The notes: generated by a model not told the origin, from the letters alone. A DNA stretch of 64,000 nt from Macrotrachela quadricornifera (GCA_022393335.1 JAJEKB010020906.1:1587217-1651216); one strand, 5' to 3'. Positions 48,601 to 58,786 are shown, counted from the first letter of the stretch. A program made the numbers and translations.

Positions 48601-49468
48601 CTTACGACCTATTGAACCACCAAAAGGAGTTTGGCAACTTGTTTCAATGGATTTTCATGGTCCCATTCATCCAACATCTCGTCGTGGAAACAAATATATT
48701 ATATGTCTTACTGATGTTTTATCAAAATTTGTTATTTGTAAAGCAGTACGTGATAATACTGCTCAAACAGCTGTTAAATTTCTCAAAGAAGATGTTATTT
48801 CAAAATTTGGTACACCTCGTTGTATATTAACCGACAACGGAACTCATTTTACATCGTCACTAATGAATGAATTAATTAAACAAATTGGATCAACACATTT
48901 ATATACAACACCATATCATCCTCAGTCAAATGGTCAAGTTGAAAGATATAATTCAACCATGGATGCAAAAATTGCAGCACTATCAAATTTACAAAAAACA
49001 GATTGGGATGATCAACTTCCATTTGTTACATTCAATTACAATACAACCATCCACGCCTCAACAAAACAAATTCCATTTGAAATGATGTATGGTCGAACAC
49101 CTATACTACCAATGGATTTTCAGGATGATAACATTACATTATCATATGATCCTGCATATTCGAACAAATTAATTCAATTTTTGTCAAAATTAAATGAACA
49201 CGCGAAACAAAATATTATTAAAAATCAAACACGTTATAAAGAACGTTATGATACAAATCGTTCTGATCCCTGTTATAAAATTAATGATTTAGTATTAGCT
49301 AAAACACTCAATGTTCGTTCAAAATTTGATTATAGGTACGAAGGTCCATTTAAAATTACTCAAATATTAACTCCAAAGACATTTATTATTCAACACATCA
49401 AGAAACCAACATTACATCGTCAAGTTACAACTGATGTGTTATTACCAATTTGTCAACGTATTTATTGA
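45650..49468 (+). CDS. retrotransposon pol polyprotein: protease, RT, RNase H, integrase
   Basis: 1272 codons with no ATG at the open-frame start (TTG), preceded in frame by TGA at 45647, so translation must come from a -1 shift out of gag within 45650-45677. Protease motif IIDTGSAISII (about residue 45). A finger-like CHECKEYFLSGNDLQKH...C at about 295-316. RT from about 385, with FCIDYRRLNDIT, LPQGITNGPATFQ and the catalytic YIDD near 526. RNase H TDASDEGIGAVL near 682. Integrase with HHCC (...GAHFGRDKT, CLPC), then the catalytic D (MDFHGP), D (LTDNGTHF) and E (HPQSNGQVERYN). All catalytic residues seen are intact. This domain order defines Ty3/gypsy (Metaviridae). Confidence 0.93.
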   Translation: MSDAFNFSITGSHDGGVPSKYTKPSITTSSPVYIKVHINNQPSKAIIDTGSAISIIHSDFLKTIPHTKFIHQPRICWTANSTLLDIIGHIPLEIKIKHILTSINAYVSRNLITPILLGNDWINENHVHLFGDQQHLTIPDQHGQSISIPYINSHFINYPALLINQITLPPNSQVLVDIQTSIENTNNLVFESNKHFMSKLIFIPNTLINTHNHQAKILLLNAQNCEQTLSKNTPIGTLCNATPFSIFATSQTPTENFSLLHQDPQCSKQSSTKVQHKAIVPETSNLNLTTPNTFCHECKEYFLSGNDLQKHLREKCYSEQIRKQILESTVHIQNDKHRLAIQDILWRNKILFDPTPSIINISPQSAIKTGDHPPIYSKQYAASYKEQEVKLQETQKLLERGQIEESTSPWSSPIVLVKKKDNTMRFCIDYRRLNDITIKDAFPLPRIDEIFDQLSDAMYYTKLDFKSGYFQVPLSEEDRAKTAFSTRDNHYQFTVLPQGITNGPATFQRVINHILGPARWKYALAYIDDVIIYSKTFQEHLNHLNKICQTLQEARFRLNPSKCEIARTETEYLGHHIKNGEIRPSPHNIKGLLDTQLPQTPDEACKFVKAAEYYRKFIPNFSQISEPLRKFVPTTKAQQKKGQKTLITLTNEETQAFNQLKQFLTSDLVLRLPNNRFPFKVQTDASDEGIGAVLLQVYPEGDRPIAYLSKKFTQAQRKWSPMEQECYAFIRALDKWHNYLNGIKFIWETDHKALTQLNKKAQINKRCERWRLKILEYDFQVRYIPGAGNSMPDYLSRAPVEDADEDPDETIHATSQSTQTDDKSENQFSSIITAVETRASKARNKALADSTEIMKLTPDSPIDENRAIPFSMEQLIEAQQNDKYAKNIINNIKKYKNYIIKNNILMRRSKSPVPYVPPGDFRRMILHTYHDTAANGAHFGRDKTIHKIKQRYFWSSMYKDIGNYIKSCLPCAQFNPRRHKPPGSLRPIEPPKGVWQLVSMDFHGPIHPTSRRGNKYIICLTDVLSKFVICKAVRDNTAQTAVKFLKEDVISKFGTPRCILTDNGTHFTSSLMNELIKQIGSTHLYTTPYHPQSNGQVERYNSTMDAKIAALSNLQKTDWDDQLPFVTFNYNTTIHASTKQIPFEMMYGRTPILPMDFQDDNITLSYDPAYSNKLIQFLSKLNEHAKQNIIKNQTRYKERYDTNRSDPCYKINDLVLAKTLNVRSKFDYRYEGPFKITQILTPKTFIIQHIKKPTLHRQVTTDVLLPICQRIY

Positions 49469-50431
49469 TATAAGGATCTCTTTATAAAAAGACCCGAATA
49501 TTCAAAAAAAAAAAAAAATTTTGGCACTATTATTAATAGATATGTCAAACCTTACAGAATAATTATTTATCGATAGACACGCTTAATGATATAATTTAGC
49601 ATAGCATAGTCGGAGAGCGTGAGTTTCCCTCACTCACTGGCTTTGAAGGGCTATTATACCTAATTTAACAACTGTTTATTAATGATTTCTTATTCTATAA
49701 TACGAATATAGTTTTGGATATGTTTAGTATTCACTCTGTCTTCCCAGAACCTCAACATGGCCATTGACGATCAAAAGAAGACATATTATTCGTTTTAAAA
49801 AAAAAAAAAAAAAGAATAATATATATATACATATATATACGAGTGTATGTATATAATATGTTTATTATTATTACTATTCTTATTTTTTCTTCTCTATATT
49901 GACATACAACTAATGAATCCTAATTAAATGAACATTGAACAACATTAACCAATTGTCATATTATCATTATCACACATTAAGTTAACAACATTAATTCATT
50001 TTAGAATTTTTTTCTGATTGGTTAATTTGTTATACGAAAATACCTATATTTTACATTCGGTGTTATCCATCTTTATTCGATATTCCCATGTTATAAAGAA
50101 TCGAATAAAACATGATTCCATATTTTATTATGGTGAACAAAATGGATAATATCTGTATATGTAAACAAACAAGAAAAATTTAATTTATATACTAAATGGA
50201 AAATTTAATTATAATGCATTTGACATGATCTTATTTTTTCAGATTCATATTTATATTCGAATCAAAATCAAAAAAAAAAAGGAATTTTCTTTTGTTTTAT
50301 TATTTAGGGAACACGATATTTTTTCTTATTCAACTAGGTTTACCATTAAGAAATAAACAAGTTATTTATTAGATCCTCTTTTAAGAGAATCGACTAATTC
50401 TTTCATCAAAAAATTCAATTAATTATTTAGA
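49469..50431 (+). other. pol-ORF3 spacer with two hairpins
   Basis: 963 nt of AT-rich sequence without ORF. It begins with the palindrome GGATCTCTTTATAAAAAGAC (49474-49495), just after the pol stop, and ends with GATCCTCTTTTAAGAGAATC (50372-50391) 40 nt before ORF3. Both resemble the leader hairpins. A poly(A)16-like run and a TATATA stretch lie at 49796-49845. Confidence 0.6.
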
Positions 50432-51871
50432 ATGTTATCATCAGAAGAATATAATGAATGTAAACATACATTAGAAAATATGTCAAATTCAAATACACAA
50501 GGACGATATAATAATATTATTAAACGTCTTCGAAAACAATTAAAAGAATATGAATATTCAATAACATATGATCTATTTACACCTTTACCATATATTTTCT
50601 ATTTTTTAAATCGAACAACATCTCCACAATTACTAGATTTACTTATTCGAGCTGCACAAACAACAACAGAAATTGCTATTGACACAGAATCTATTAATAT
50701 TTACAAACAATGCAATAAACCCGCTCTGATACAAATACAATTAATTTTTTCATATAATTCATCATTAATTATATTAGTTGAGTTGTATCATCTTCCACGT
50801 GAAAATCATCCATGTTTTTCATTAATGCAACAACTATTTAAAATTTTATTTACACGTAAAAAACTCATTTATATCTGGGGTTCTTGTCAAGAATTAATTC
50901 CTTTTACCAAATCTAAATTATTTACAACAGAACAAATTGATTTTATCAAATATTGTAATTTACAAAATGATTTCAAACGTTTTTGGATACAACATAATCC
51001 TCATCAAACATCATCTATAATGATTGATACAAATACTAATTGTTTATGTGAAACATGTCTTGGTCATAAACCTTCACACTTATGGTCATTACAAGATTCC
51101 ATCGCACTTGAACTTTATCAATATCTTCCAAAAACATTAACTAATGAACGTTTTAATATTGGATTAGATCCAAATTTAAATTCTCATCATCATAATGATG
51201 ATCAATATTGTCAGAATTTAACTACTTATGCTATGAATGATGTATTATCGATGCAACAACTTATTAATCAAATGAAAAACAAAAAATTTACATTTACGTT
51301 TAGTTCAAAATTGCATTCTCCAATTGATACAAGTGATTATTCTATCTTATATACAAATGCTGAACACGAACCAATTCTTGAAATTGAACCATCATATGAA
51401 TTAGAACCAATTGATTCATCACTTGATATTGAACCAGCTGTTAATCATCAAGCTTTAAATTTAGAACTTGAACCTATATCTGAAGATGATAATACACCTC
51501 AACCATCACAACAACCTCAACCACATCACCAACAATTATCAGCTGAACAACGGAAAAAAATTCATAATCGAACATGTACTTTGAAACAAAGAAAAAGATA
51601 TTATCGACACGCATTAATATTTATTAAATTTGATCAACAATTTAGTATACGTCGTATTAAACATATTCTTCGACAACACAAAATTTTATTTACAGCAGTT
51701 AATATATTAAAATCAATATTTACTGGTCGGAAAATATTACATGTTGGTATTAAAGATCCAAATAAATTAGAAGAATATCAAGATATGACACAAGATTTCT
51801 TCTCTTCCAAACATTTTTACACACTACACCATCAACGTATACGAAAAAACTTTTATACTCGTCGTCGTTGA
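50432..51871 (+). CDS. retrotransposon ORF3: DEDDy-type 3'-5' exonuclease-like protein
   Basis: 479 residues, ATG start. ExoI motif EIAIDTES (D84, E86); ExoII region LIYIWGSCQELIPF (about 146-159); ExoIII motif YAMND (Y266, D270) with the DEDDy tyrosine. This is the RNase D/DnaQ superfamily fold that trims RNA or single-stranded DNA 3' ends. The usual ExoII Asp is not evident: E154 stands near its place, and N176 replaces an Asp in the following (D)LQ..FK stretch, so activity is uncertain. A CLCETC cluster (about 208) and acidic/Gln-rich plus basic C-terminal regions follow. Bdelloid LTR elements and Penelope-like Athena elements are known to carry such an ORF3. Its role in the element is unknown. 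Confidence 0.75.
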   Translation: MLSSEEYNECKHTLENMSNSNTQGRYNNIIKRLRKQLKEYEYSITYDLFTPLPYIFYFLNRTTSPQLLDLLIRAAQTTTEIAIDTESINIYKQCNKPALIQIQLIFSYNSSLIILVELYHLPRENHPCFSLMQQLFKILFTRKKLIYIWGSCQELIPFTKSKLFTTEQIDFIKYCNLQNDFKRFWIQHNPHQTSSIMIDTNTNCLCETCLGHKPSHLWSLQDSIALELYQYLPKTLTNERFNIGLDPNLNSHHHNDDQYCQNLTTYAMNDVLSMQQLINQMKNKKFTFTFSSKLHSPIDTSDYSILYTNAEHEPILEIEPSYELEPIDSSLDIEPAVNHQALNLELEPISEDDNTPQPSQQPQPHHQQLSAEQRKKIHNRTCTLKQRKRYYRHALIFIKFDQQFSIRRIKHILRQHKILFTAVNILKSIFTGRKILHVGIKDPNKLEEYQDMTQDFFSSKHFYTLHHQRIRKNFYTRRR

Positions 51872-52188
51872 TAACATCTTATATGATTTTCTTTCATATT
51901 TTTTCTTTTTCTCTTTGCATCTTTTTTCTTTTCTTCTTTTACTCTTTATTATTGAACTTTCACTTGTTGTTTTTGAACATATGTTAAAACTGATACTACA
52001 GGTACTTCATTCTTTGTTAGATACAGTTATGTTTCTGTTTCTTTTCTTGTTATTTTTGTTACTATTCCATTTCTTTTTCTTTTTTCTATCTGATGTTATT
52101 TGGTTTTCCTTTTTTCTATATATTATCTAATCATTTGTTTATCTCATATAAAAATGTTGATGAATCACATTTTTTATTCAATGGGGAG
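51872..52188 (+). other. retrotransposon 3' untranslated region and polypurine tract
   Basis: Extremely T-rich. An open frame at 51915-52130 would encode an almost purely Leu/Phe product, which I attribute to composition. The short polypurine tract ATGGGGAG ends at 52188, adjoining the 3' LTR. Confidence 0.6.
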
Positions 52189-52335
52189 TGTCAAGGTGAG
52201 ATGTCGCTCATTTATAGACCATCAGTATCTTCTATATTTGTTTATTGTTTTCTATTCTCTATTCGTGTTTCTCTCTCTTATATATACGTGATGAACTATT
52301 ATTATTAGAATAGATAGAATAAAAGGCCGTTAACA
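52189..52335 (+). repeat. 3' LTR
   Basis: 147 bp, same as the 5' LTR except one C-to-T difference, followed by target duplication TATAC. Confidence 0.92.
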
Positions 52336-52740
52336 TATACCCAACTCGTCTCTCTATCATACAAATAATCGAGCAACACGTATGGCTATTGGTGCACTTT
52401 TAATGAAACTTTAGCTGTTTTATTAGGTTTCTCTGATCGAATAACTGTTCATAATGTACTACAAAGTGCTCGTACTGCACCTATGAAATATTTAATTCCA
52501 AAATATCTTGGATTCGTTCGAACACATCTCACGTCGTACTTTAATTGAACAACAAACACGACCACTAGCTAAAATACTACTTGCTGATAATAATGATGAC
52601 AAAGCTATTTTAGTTCTTGATAGTACTTATGTTTACGTACAGAAGAGTGCCAATAATGAACTACAGAGAAAATCTTACAGCGTACACAAAAAAAGATCAC
52701 TTGTTAACATGATGATGGTAGTTAATACAGATGGTAAGCA
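52336..52740 (+). pseudogene. DDE_Tnp_4-type transposase gene, continuation after the retrotransposon
   Basis: From the target site the frame continues as PNSSLYHTNNRATRMAIGAL and then breaks. In a second frame comes LAVLLGFSDRITVHNVLQSA, and in a third EHISRRTLIEQQTRPLAKIL, then AILVLDSTYVYVQKS, SYSVHKKRSLVNMMMVVNTD. This is the DDE_Tnp_4 core with the first catalytic Asp in VLD(S/G)TY. It ends at a GTAAGC donor-like site at 52734; later exons are not found, and a mariner element follows at 52898. Confidence 0.6.
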
Positions 52741-52897
52741 TTGAATTGTTTATTACTTTTAATCTTAAACATGAGAGGTGACTCAGATTACTCAATAGAA
52801 ACTATTTTTATTTCGATTTCGATTTCAAGAGAAGTGAATATAATAGTAGAGACAATTTTCGCAAATGTCTTCGTTCAGATGATATTTTAGTTATATA

Positions 52898-54672
52898 GGG
52901 TGTCCAGAAAGTCACTAGAGTTGGAGAAAAAATTCGAATATTTTCATGATTTTTCAACCAAATCAAATGAATTTTTTTCGGAAGGTACAGAACAGGTAGT
53001 AGTTTTTATTCGTGACGGAAAAGGTCATTTATGGAGATGAACTCAGCACTTTTTTCTTCGCTGTATAAATAAAGTCCGCACAAACATTTGTTGTTCATAG
53101 CTATAATGCAATACTCTACGATAATCTTTTCTTTATTTATCAAGAAACATAGTTGACATGTAATGCGATGTTATTAGGATGAAAGAAATTGTTCTTCGTT
53201 GTTGAAGCAATCATGAAAACGTTGCAAAACAGAGTGACATACTTTGCGACACATTTCTTCTGGTATCTCCTCATAAGCTTGTTCAATTCTTTCTTGAAGT
53301 TCTGTAATGTTAGCGAGTGGCTCTTTAAACACAATGTCTTTCAAATAGTCTCACAGAAAGAAGTCACAGGGATTTAAATCTAGTGAACGAGCTGGCCAGT
53401 CGAATGGATCGCGTTTACCTATCCATCGATCTGGGAATTTCTTATCCAGCCATTCTCGAGCAATAACAGCATAATGATATCCTGCTCCATCATATTGAAA
53501 GTAAACGTTTCTGTTTTTCAACCGCGACCATGTATACTTAACCAGCATTTCTTTGTACGATGGGCCAGTAACGATATCATTGAAAAAATATGGACCAAAG
53601 AGTCCATTAGAACTTATTCCGCACCAAACCATGATCCCTTGCTGCGTATATGACACTTCATATTTGAAGTGTGGATTTTCTCTGGCCCAGTAAGTGCAAT
53701 TATGTCGATTGATGCTTGTATTCATATTAAATTTGGTTTCATCGCTCCAGAATATGTTGTCGATTAGATCGGAATCTTCCTCCAATTTCTCGATCCATGA
53801 TTCGGAAAATTCGCTACGACGATCGAAATCATCGTCATTAGGGTCGACTATTAAGCCAGGACGGTAAGGTCTAAAGCCAAGTTGTTTCATTACTACTTGG
53901 TAGCTACTTTTGCTTATTCCAGATCGATCAGCACCTAAATGAATTGGCAATTGCGGATTGCCGGTGACCATTTCTCCAGTTTCGTCTAGTTTTTCTTCAG
54001 AAAGTATATTTAGCGGTCGACCGCTGCGTTGTAAATTTTCAATTATTCCAGATTTATTAAACTTTTTATTGATTGACGAAATTGTGGTTAGGTGAGGTGG
54101 AGTTGCATAAAAATAATTGATCCATACTCTTTGTACATCAGTTGCATTTCTAAACTTTGAAAGAAGTCGTACAGTCGCGATTCTTTCATCAGTGGTACGA
54201 GTTGCATACATATTAAAGAATCATAAGTGATATAAGTAATACTATGTGCAGTATCACCACATGGATTATCTTTCATACTATTGTTTTTCATCTTTTTTTT
54301 TCTTTTCTTTATCTCTGAATATGCGTGCTTTGACTCACATGAATGATGCACATATAGATAGTTCTGTATCAACTACATGTTTCAAGACGAAACAAAGTGA
54401 GATAACGGTCAAACTTAATAAATGATCTGATTTTAGCACGAAAACACAATAATAAAGCTACTTAGAATGATAAATAGGTCCTCATCATAGCTGACTGGAC
54501 TTGTATTGAGAAAAAAATGTGTCGAGTTTATCCTCATAAATGACCTTTTCCATCATGCATAAAAACTGCTACCTGTCTTCTACCTTCTGAAAAAAAAATT
54601 CAATTCATTTGGTTGAAGAATCATGAAAATATTCAAATTTTTTCTCCAATCCTAGTGACTTTCTGGACACCC
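52898..54672 (-). mobile_element. mariner-superfamily transposon, nearly intact
   Basis: 1775 bp. It starts GGGTGTCCAGAAAGTCACTA and its right end is the same in reverse complement. TA target duplications lie at 52896-52897 and 54673-54674. TIRs extend about 155 bp with few differences (both include GAATATTTTCATGATT). Encodes one transposase on the minus strand. Confidence 0.92.
53174..54211 (-). pseudogene. mariner-superfamily transposase with one in-frame stop
   Basis: 345-codon frame from ATG 54211 to TAA 53174, interrupted only by TGA at 53351-53353 (codon 287), where family members have Trp after DFFL. N-terminal HTH region with NLQRSGRPL. Catalytic motifs WSDETKF (first Asp), QYDGAGYH (second Asp, usual DGAPPH) and SLDLNPCDFF (third Asp), the last two 36 residues apart. 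Downstream of the stop the frame runs on normally for 58 codons. The stop would remove the tail only, so the copy is recently inactivated or could be read through. Confidence 0.85.
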
Positions 54673-54674
54673 TA

Positions 54675-55089
54675 TCTATCACAATGGTGGTATCCATCCT
54701 ACATCAAATAAGTTGGTAAATTCTAATGATAAAAAGACGATGAACATACTATGTTTGAGAAAGATGAAATGCAAACGAACCATCGATAGTTTTAGTAAAG
54801 AATGATATCATTTCTTTTCTTCCCTATATAAATCGATAAATTATAGGCAATATGACTCATAGTATGAAACGATAGCCGTACAATTACATTCAAAACATGG
54901 TACTGTAATGTAACTTTATTTGATAAGATTGATTGAGAATTTTTTTTGTAGTTTATTTTTTATGTAAGTATACAACATAAAAAGAGACATAGATATGCAA
55001 ATTACACAAAAGCAGAAGATACATTGAGATTAATTATAATGATAAGTTCTGATACAATAATTAAAGATACAACAAAACAAAGATATTTG
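54675..55089. other. spacer
   Basis: No gene recognised between the mariner element and the membrane-protein gene; the downstream exons expected for the DDE_Tnp_4 gene were not identified. Confidence 0.4.
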
Positions 55090-55095
55090 TTTATT
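55090..55095 (-). promoter_or_regulatory. putative polyadenylation signal
   Basis: AATAAA on the minus strand 52 nt downstream of the stop codon at 55147. Confidence 0.4.
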
Positions 55096-55146
55096 TTCAT
55101 TTGAATTAGATATAATTGGTTCCATAATAATAGTTAGATCAATACA

Positions 55147-57560
55147 CTATTCATTTTTGACTCCTATATTATCACTATTGAACGGTTGCACTATAGTATT
55201 ATGATTACTGAAGCGAACTTTGATCTTGTAATAGATTCGTGACCCGTTCCAGACAATGAATCGGAGTGCAATTGTAAGTCCACCATATAGAGACAGAATT
55301 AATGTTATCACATATACAATACTGTTACATGAAACATACTCATATCGACATACACTCGGTGCACAAGCAGCAAAATAGTTTGCATAGATACTTTTAGTGA
55401 ACCATTGCTCAATAAATAGTTCGTCGATAATTTTACCGATTGTCATATTAGGTGGAAAACGTGATGGTATCAAGCTATTAAGAGGAGTAACAATTAATGT
55501 TGGCATTGTAGGTAGAACAAAATCAACTGGTGGTGATCCATCCATTTGTGTATAATAGTTTAAGAAATTTATAATTGATTCGATACAACTTGATGAATAA
55601 AAACATTCAAGTGTTGATATGCGTAGTCCATCAATAGGCCAACAACCAACAACAAGACCAGGAAACACAACATCGGATGGACCAATCCGCATTGGTTCTT
55701 GACATGTGCTTGAAGTAACACAATTACATGTACCATTGGAAAACATACGTGGTACACTTTGAAGTAGACATGTTCGTGACCAATCGGTAAACTCCAGCAG
55801 CCAATCAGTATTAAATGCTGTTGGCGCTAAAGTATTGCGTAATAGCTCAATTATAAAAAAGAGTAAACGTCGATAATAGTTAGGTGTTCGTTCGATAAAG
55901 CCATCGATGATTCCTGTTGTCTGCAAATCGAAAGCAGCTTGAGATAATACTGAAGCAGTAATTAATACGGATTTATTAAAAGTAGATATTGCATCATCTA
56001 CAAAGAGCTTTGTATCTTCACACAACTTTCTCAACACTTGATGATGTTTGCTGAGTAGGGGTCGATCAAGTTGTAAGTAGCTGTTTGCCATGGGTCCATA
56101 TCCATACAATGAAGTTATCCAGTTTGTTTCGATAAAATCACTCGAACATACCTAAAAAATGGAAAGACAAATATATTAGAAGTTTAAAAGAAATTCAAGA
56201 AACACAGTTATCGAAATAGTAGTGGTTATATAACTGTGAAGAAGAATTAGTGTGTTTTTCATGTTGTCATGAATTTCTGTATTTCAACTGCTTAAAATTA
56301 AATATTAACCCATTCGCCCCGACGGGTCCCACCGATGCGACCCGCTAGGTCTTAAGAACAAATTTAATAGAAGACAGTTTATTTTCCTTTGTTTTCGAGT
56401 GGAAGGCTGCATATAGTGTGGCATCTAATCGTTCTCGCTATTGTTAGAACTATTTATTACATAGGATGATGTTTTTCATTGAAGCAATCAAGACAAAAAA
56501 AAGTATCACAGTCAGTTCAGAGAACTCACTTCACTGAGTGTGCTAGCGCTATCTTCTGTATCCATTTTTTCAAACGACATGTGAATTATTTCAAAACTCT
56601 GGTCGTATTTATATACAAAACGATAGATGGCAAAGAATAAGGGAGAAAAAGCTGGAAACTTCCTTCTTTTTCTCGTGCATACTTTGTATAATATGGAAAA
56701 GAACGAAAAAGTAATTCGAGCTATTATTCAGTTCAGGAGAAAAAAATGACTCATTATGTGGTGATATAAAGAAGAGAACTATAGATAACCGGTAGAAGAT
56801 AACGAAAAGGTCATTAAGTGTATTTATTAAGAGTTAACTGTCCATAAAACTGAACATCTCAAAAAATTTTCTGAGAAAACTGAATCGGGTTGAATGGGTT
56901 AAAGATATACTGGATTTTGGTTCGACAACATTAAAAATGAGTAGGAGAATATTCAACTATAAACAAGACAGATGCAGACATAAGTTCAAAATTCGAAATA
57001 CTTTGAGAAATTATTTCTAGAAACTTGATAAGAACTAGATGTTTGATCAGTTCTAAATTCAAATCTGATTAAGTCCTAAATTTTTTCTCTTTCCACACTC
57101 ACACAGACAACTCTTTGATATTGTTTGGCTGAATATGTTTCTCCTAAGAAATATGACGTGTGAAATTCATATGCTTTTAAAGACGATTGAGTTCATGTCA
57201 GTTTCGTCATATGACATACCTGATGATAAGTCGGTAGCACAGAAATAAAGGTGCTATATGGCATAGAGATATTTTGGCATGGACATGACAAGCTGGATGA
57301 GTACATGGCATGCATCTTTTCGAACATAGTGATCGAAGATATTTGTATCGAAACAGGATTTACCACTTGTTTCAAGCTATTAAAAAGTGCAAGAACAACC
57401 ACAGAAAAAACGAGAACTATAGGGTAAATGCGACTCGCTGCAAGAGCTATTTTCTGCCTATTTGGTGTTTCAATGGTCGTGTTTTCTTGCTTGAAAAGAT
57501 TAATTGTAGACCAGAATTGCTTTATATTGATCAATATGAGATTAAGTCGGGTAAAATGAC
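55147..57560 (-). CDS. two-TM Cys-rich membrane protein, copy A (unknown function)
   Basis: Exons 57560-57220 and 56151-55147 joined in phase 0 across a 1068-bp intron (GTATGT/TTTTTTAG). At least one 5' exon is missing, since 57560 follows a CTCTTTCAG acceptor out of phase. About 448 residues are visible: a first membrane helix (IYPIVLVFSVVVLALF), then CPCQNISMPYSTFI and YHQ/VCSSDF, a long ectodomain with many cysteines and N-glycosylation sites, a conserved segment PSRFPPNMTIGKIIDELFIE, CAPSVCRYEY, and a last helix (SIVYVITLILSLYGGLTIAL) with a short basic tail. A paralogue (58787-63201) has the same plan. Two helices around a Cys-rich ectodomain resemble DEG/ENaC-type channel topology, but I see no decisive channel motif. 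The family is unnamed. Confidence 0.65.
56305..56902. mobile_element. piggyBac-type MITE in the intron of copy A
   Basis: Flanked by TTAA at 56305-56308 and 56899-56902. The termini read CCCATTCGCCCCGA on the left and CCCATTCAACCCGA on the right in reverse complement. TTAA duplication plus CCC/GGG ends are the piggyBac hallmark. No transposase. Confidence 0.75.
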
Positions 57561-58786
57561 CTGAAAGAGGAAAGAATATGTTGAAAATCATATTATAAAG
57601 AATACATCGCGATGACTTCAAATATTCATCATAAGAACTGGTAATTCTTACTTTTTTTTAGACTGGTATCTAAAACTATTTTTCTGCTACATGTGATTGT
57701 TAGATGGAATATTGAAGAGATTATATAGAGCGAAATGTAAACATTATCTGATTCAACTTTCCTCACAGATTCTGAGAGATATGTCGATATTTTTTAAACC
57801 CATCATTGTTCGTATGCATAATTGAAATATCTACTTGTAGGAGTTACACTGAAAATTTTTCTTTTGAAAATATCTTGTTAAATTTATAGAGTAAGTTCAA
57901 AAATTATTTGTTCGTTTTTAAAGTGTAGTTTGTTTCTCATATTGTACTCAATTTTAGAAGAAATGACATACACAGATGAAAATAGATAGTTTCAATCAGT
58001 GTTATATCTAGGTTTTTGTCTCCGAAGGGACGAACTGAAATTCCGAGGGAACGAAAAATCATTTTCGGGAGGACCAGTCATCTGTTCGTAGTATAATGAT
58101 CACAAGTCTCGAGGGAGCGAACTTTATTTTCGGTGGAGTACGTCTTCTCCAGACACCCCTCTGAATAAAACACTGGTTTCAATACAATGTGTATCAAATG
58201 AATTCTTGGTAAAGAATATTACAAATTGCTTTTCTTTCGATAATCAATATATAGGAAGAAAGTACAAGCTTCATTATATCATATGCCATATTAATCATAA
58301 ATAACAAATTGAGTTCCGAAAACTAAAAATATATTAGAAAAAATTAAAAAAAACACCTGTTTTGAGGTGTTGCCATTGAGTTCAATGAGAAATCATAGTC
58401 TGTCGCAAATCTTGTAAAACAATATATCACAATAATCAAAATAAATTGCATAATCAGTAATTGTTTCGTATTATATTTATATTAGGAATACATGCGTTTT
58501 TTGTGTGAATAGTCGTCAAACTATATATCCTTGATAAAATACTAGACTGAACGACTAGTGAGTATATACTTTATTTTGATCATTGTTATATATTGTTTTG
58601 AAATCTGTACTTTTCCGCTACCTGTCCATTACCAATAGAAAAACAAAGTGCAACAGTCTGAAGCCCGATAAACGAGTGAGGTAAACTTCAAGTGACACAC
58701 ACACATACTGTAAATTCAAACTTCATCTGACTGAATAAAGAAGAAAGGAAAATTTATGAACGTATTATTGTCAAGAACAAACTATA
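57561..58786. other. stretch between the two membrane-protein genes
   Basis: Should hold the first exon(s) of copy A, which I could not identify. A block with repeated CGAGGGA.CGAA and TTTTCGG elements lies at 58020-58150 and looks like a decayed repeat. Confidence 0.4.

Larger units (their letters stand above)
44175..52335 (+). mobile_element. Ty3/gypsy LTR retrotransposon with exonuclease ORF3, full length
   Basis: 8161 bp. LTRs 44175-44321 and 52189-52335, both 147 bp, TG...CA, one visible difference (C/T in AGTATC(C/T)TCTA). Target duplication TATAC at 44170-44174 and 52336-52340. A tRNA-primer site (TGGCGACCCTGG, from 44324) follows the left LTR by 2 nt, and a short polypurine tract ATGGGGAG abuts the right LTR. 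Order: gag, pol (protease-RT-RNase H-integrase, the Ty3/gypsy order), ORF3. All three ORFs are open, so the copy could be active. Base use is extremely AT-rich, with almost every wobble position A or T. Confidence 0.95.

Noticed and set aside
51915..52130. Highly hydrophobic 71-codon ORF near the 3' end of the retrotransposon, possible envelope-like peptide
   Set aside because: T-rich composition alone gives Leu/Phe runs; no signal, cysteines or charged tail.
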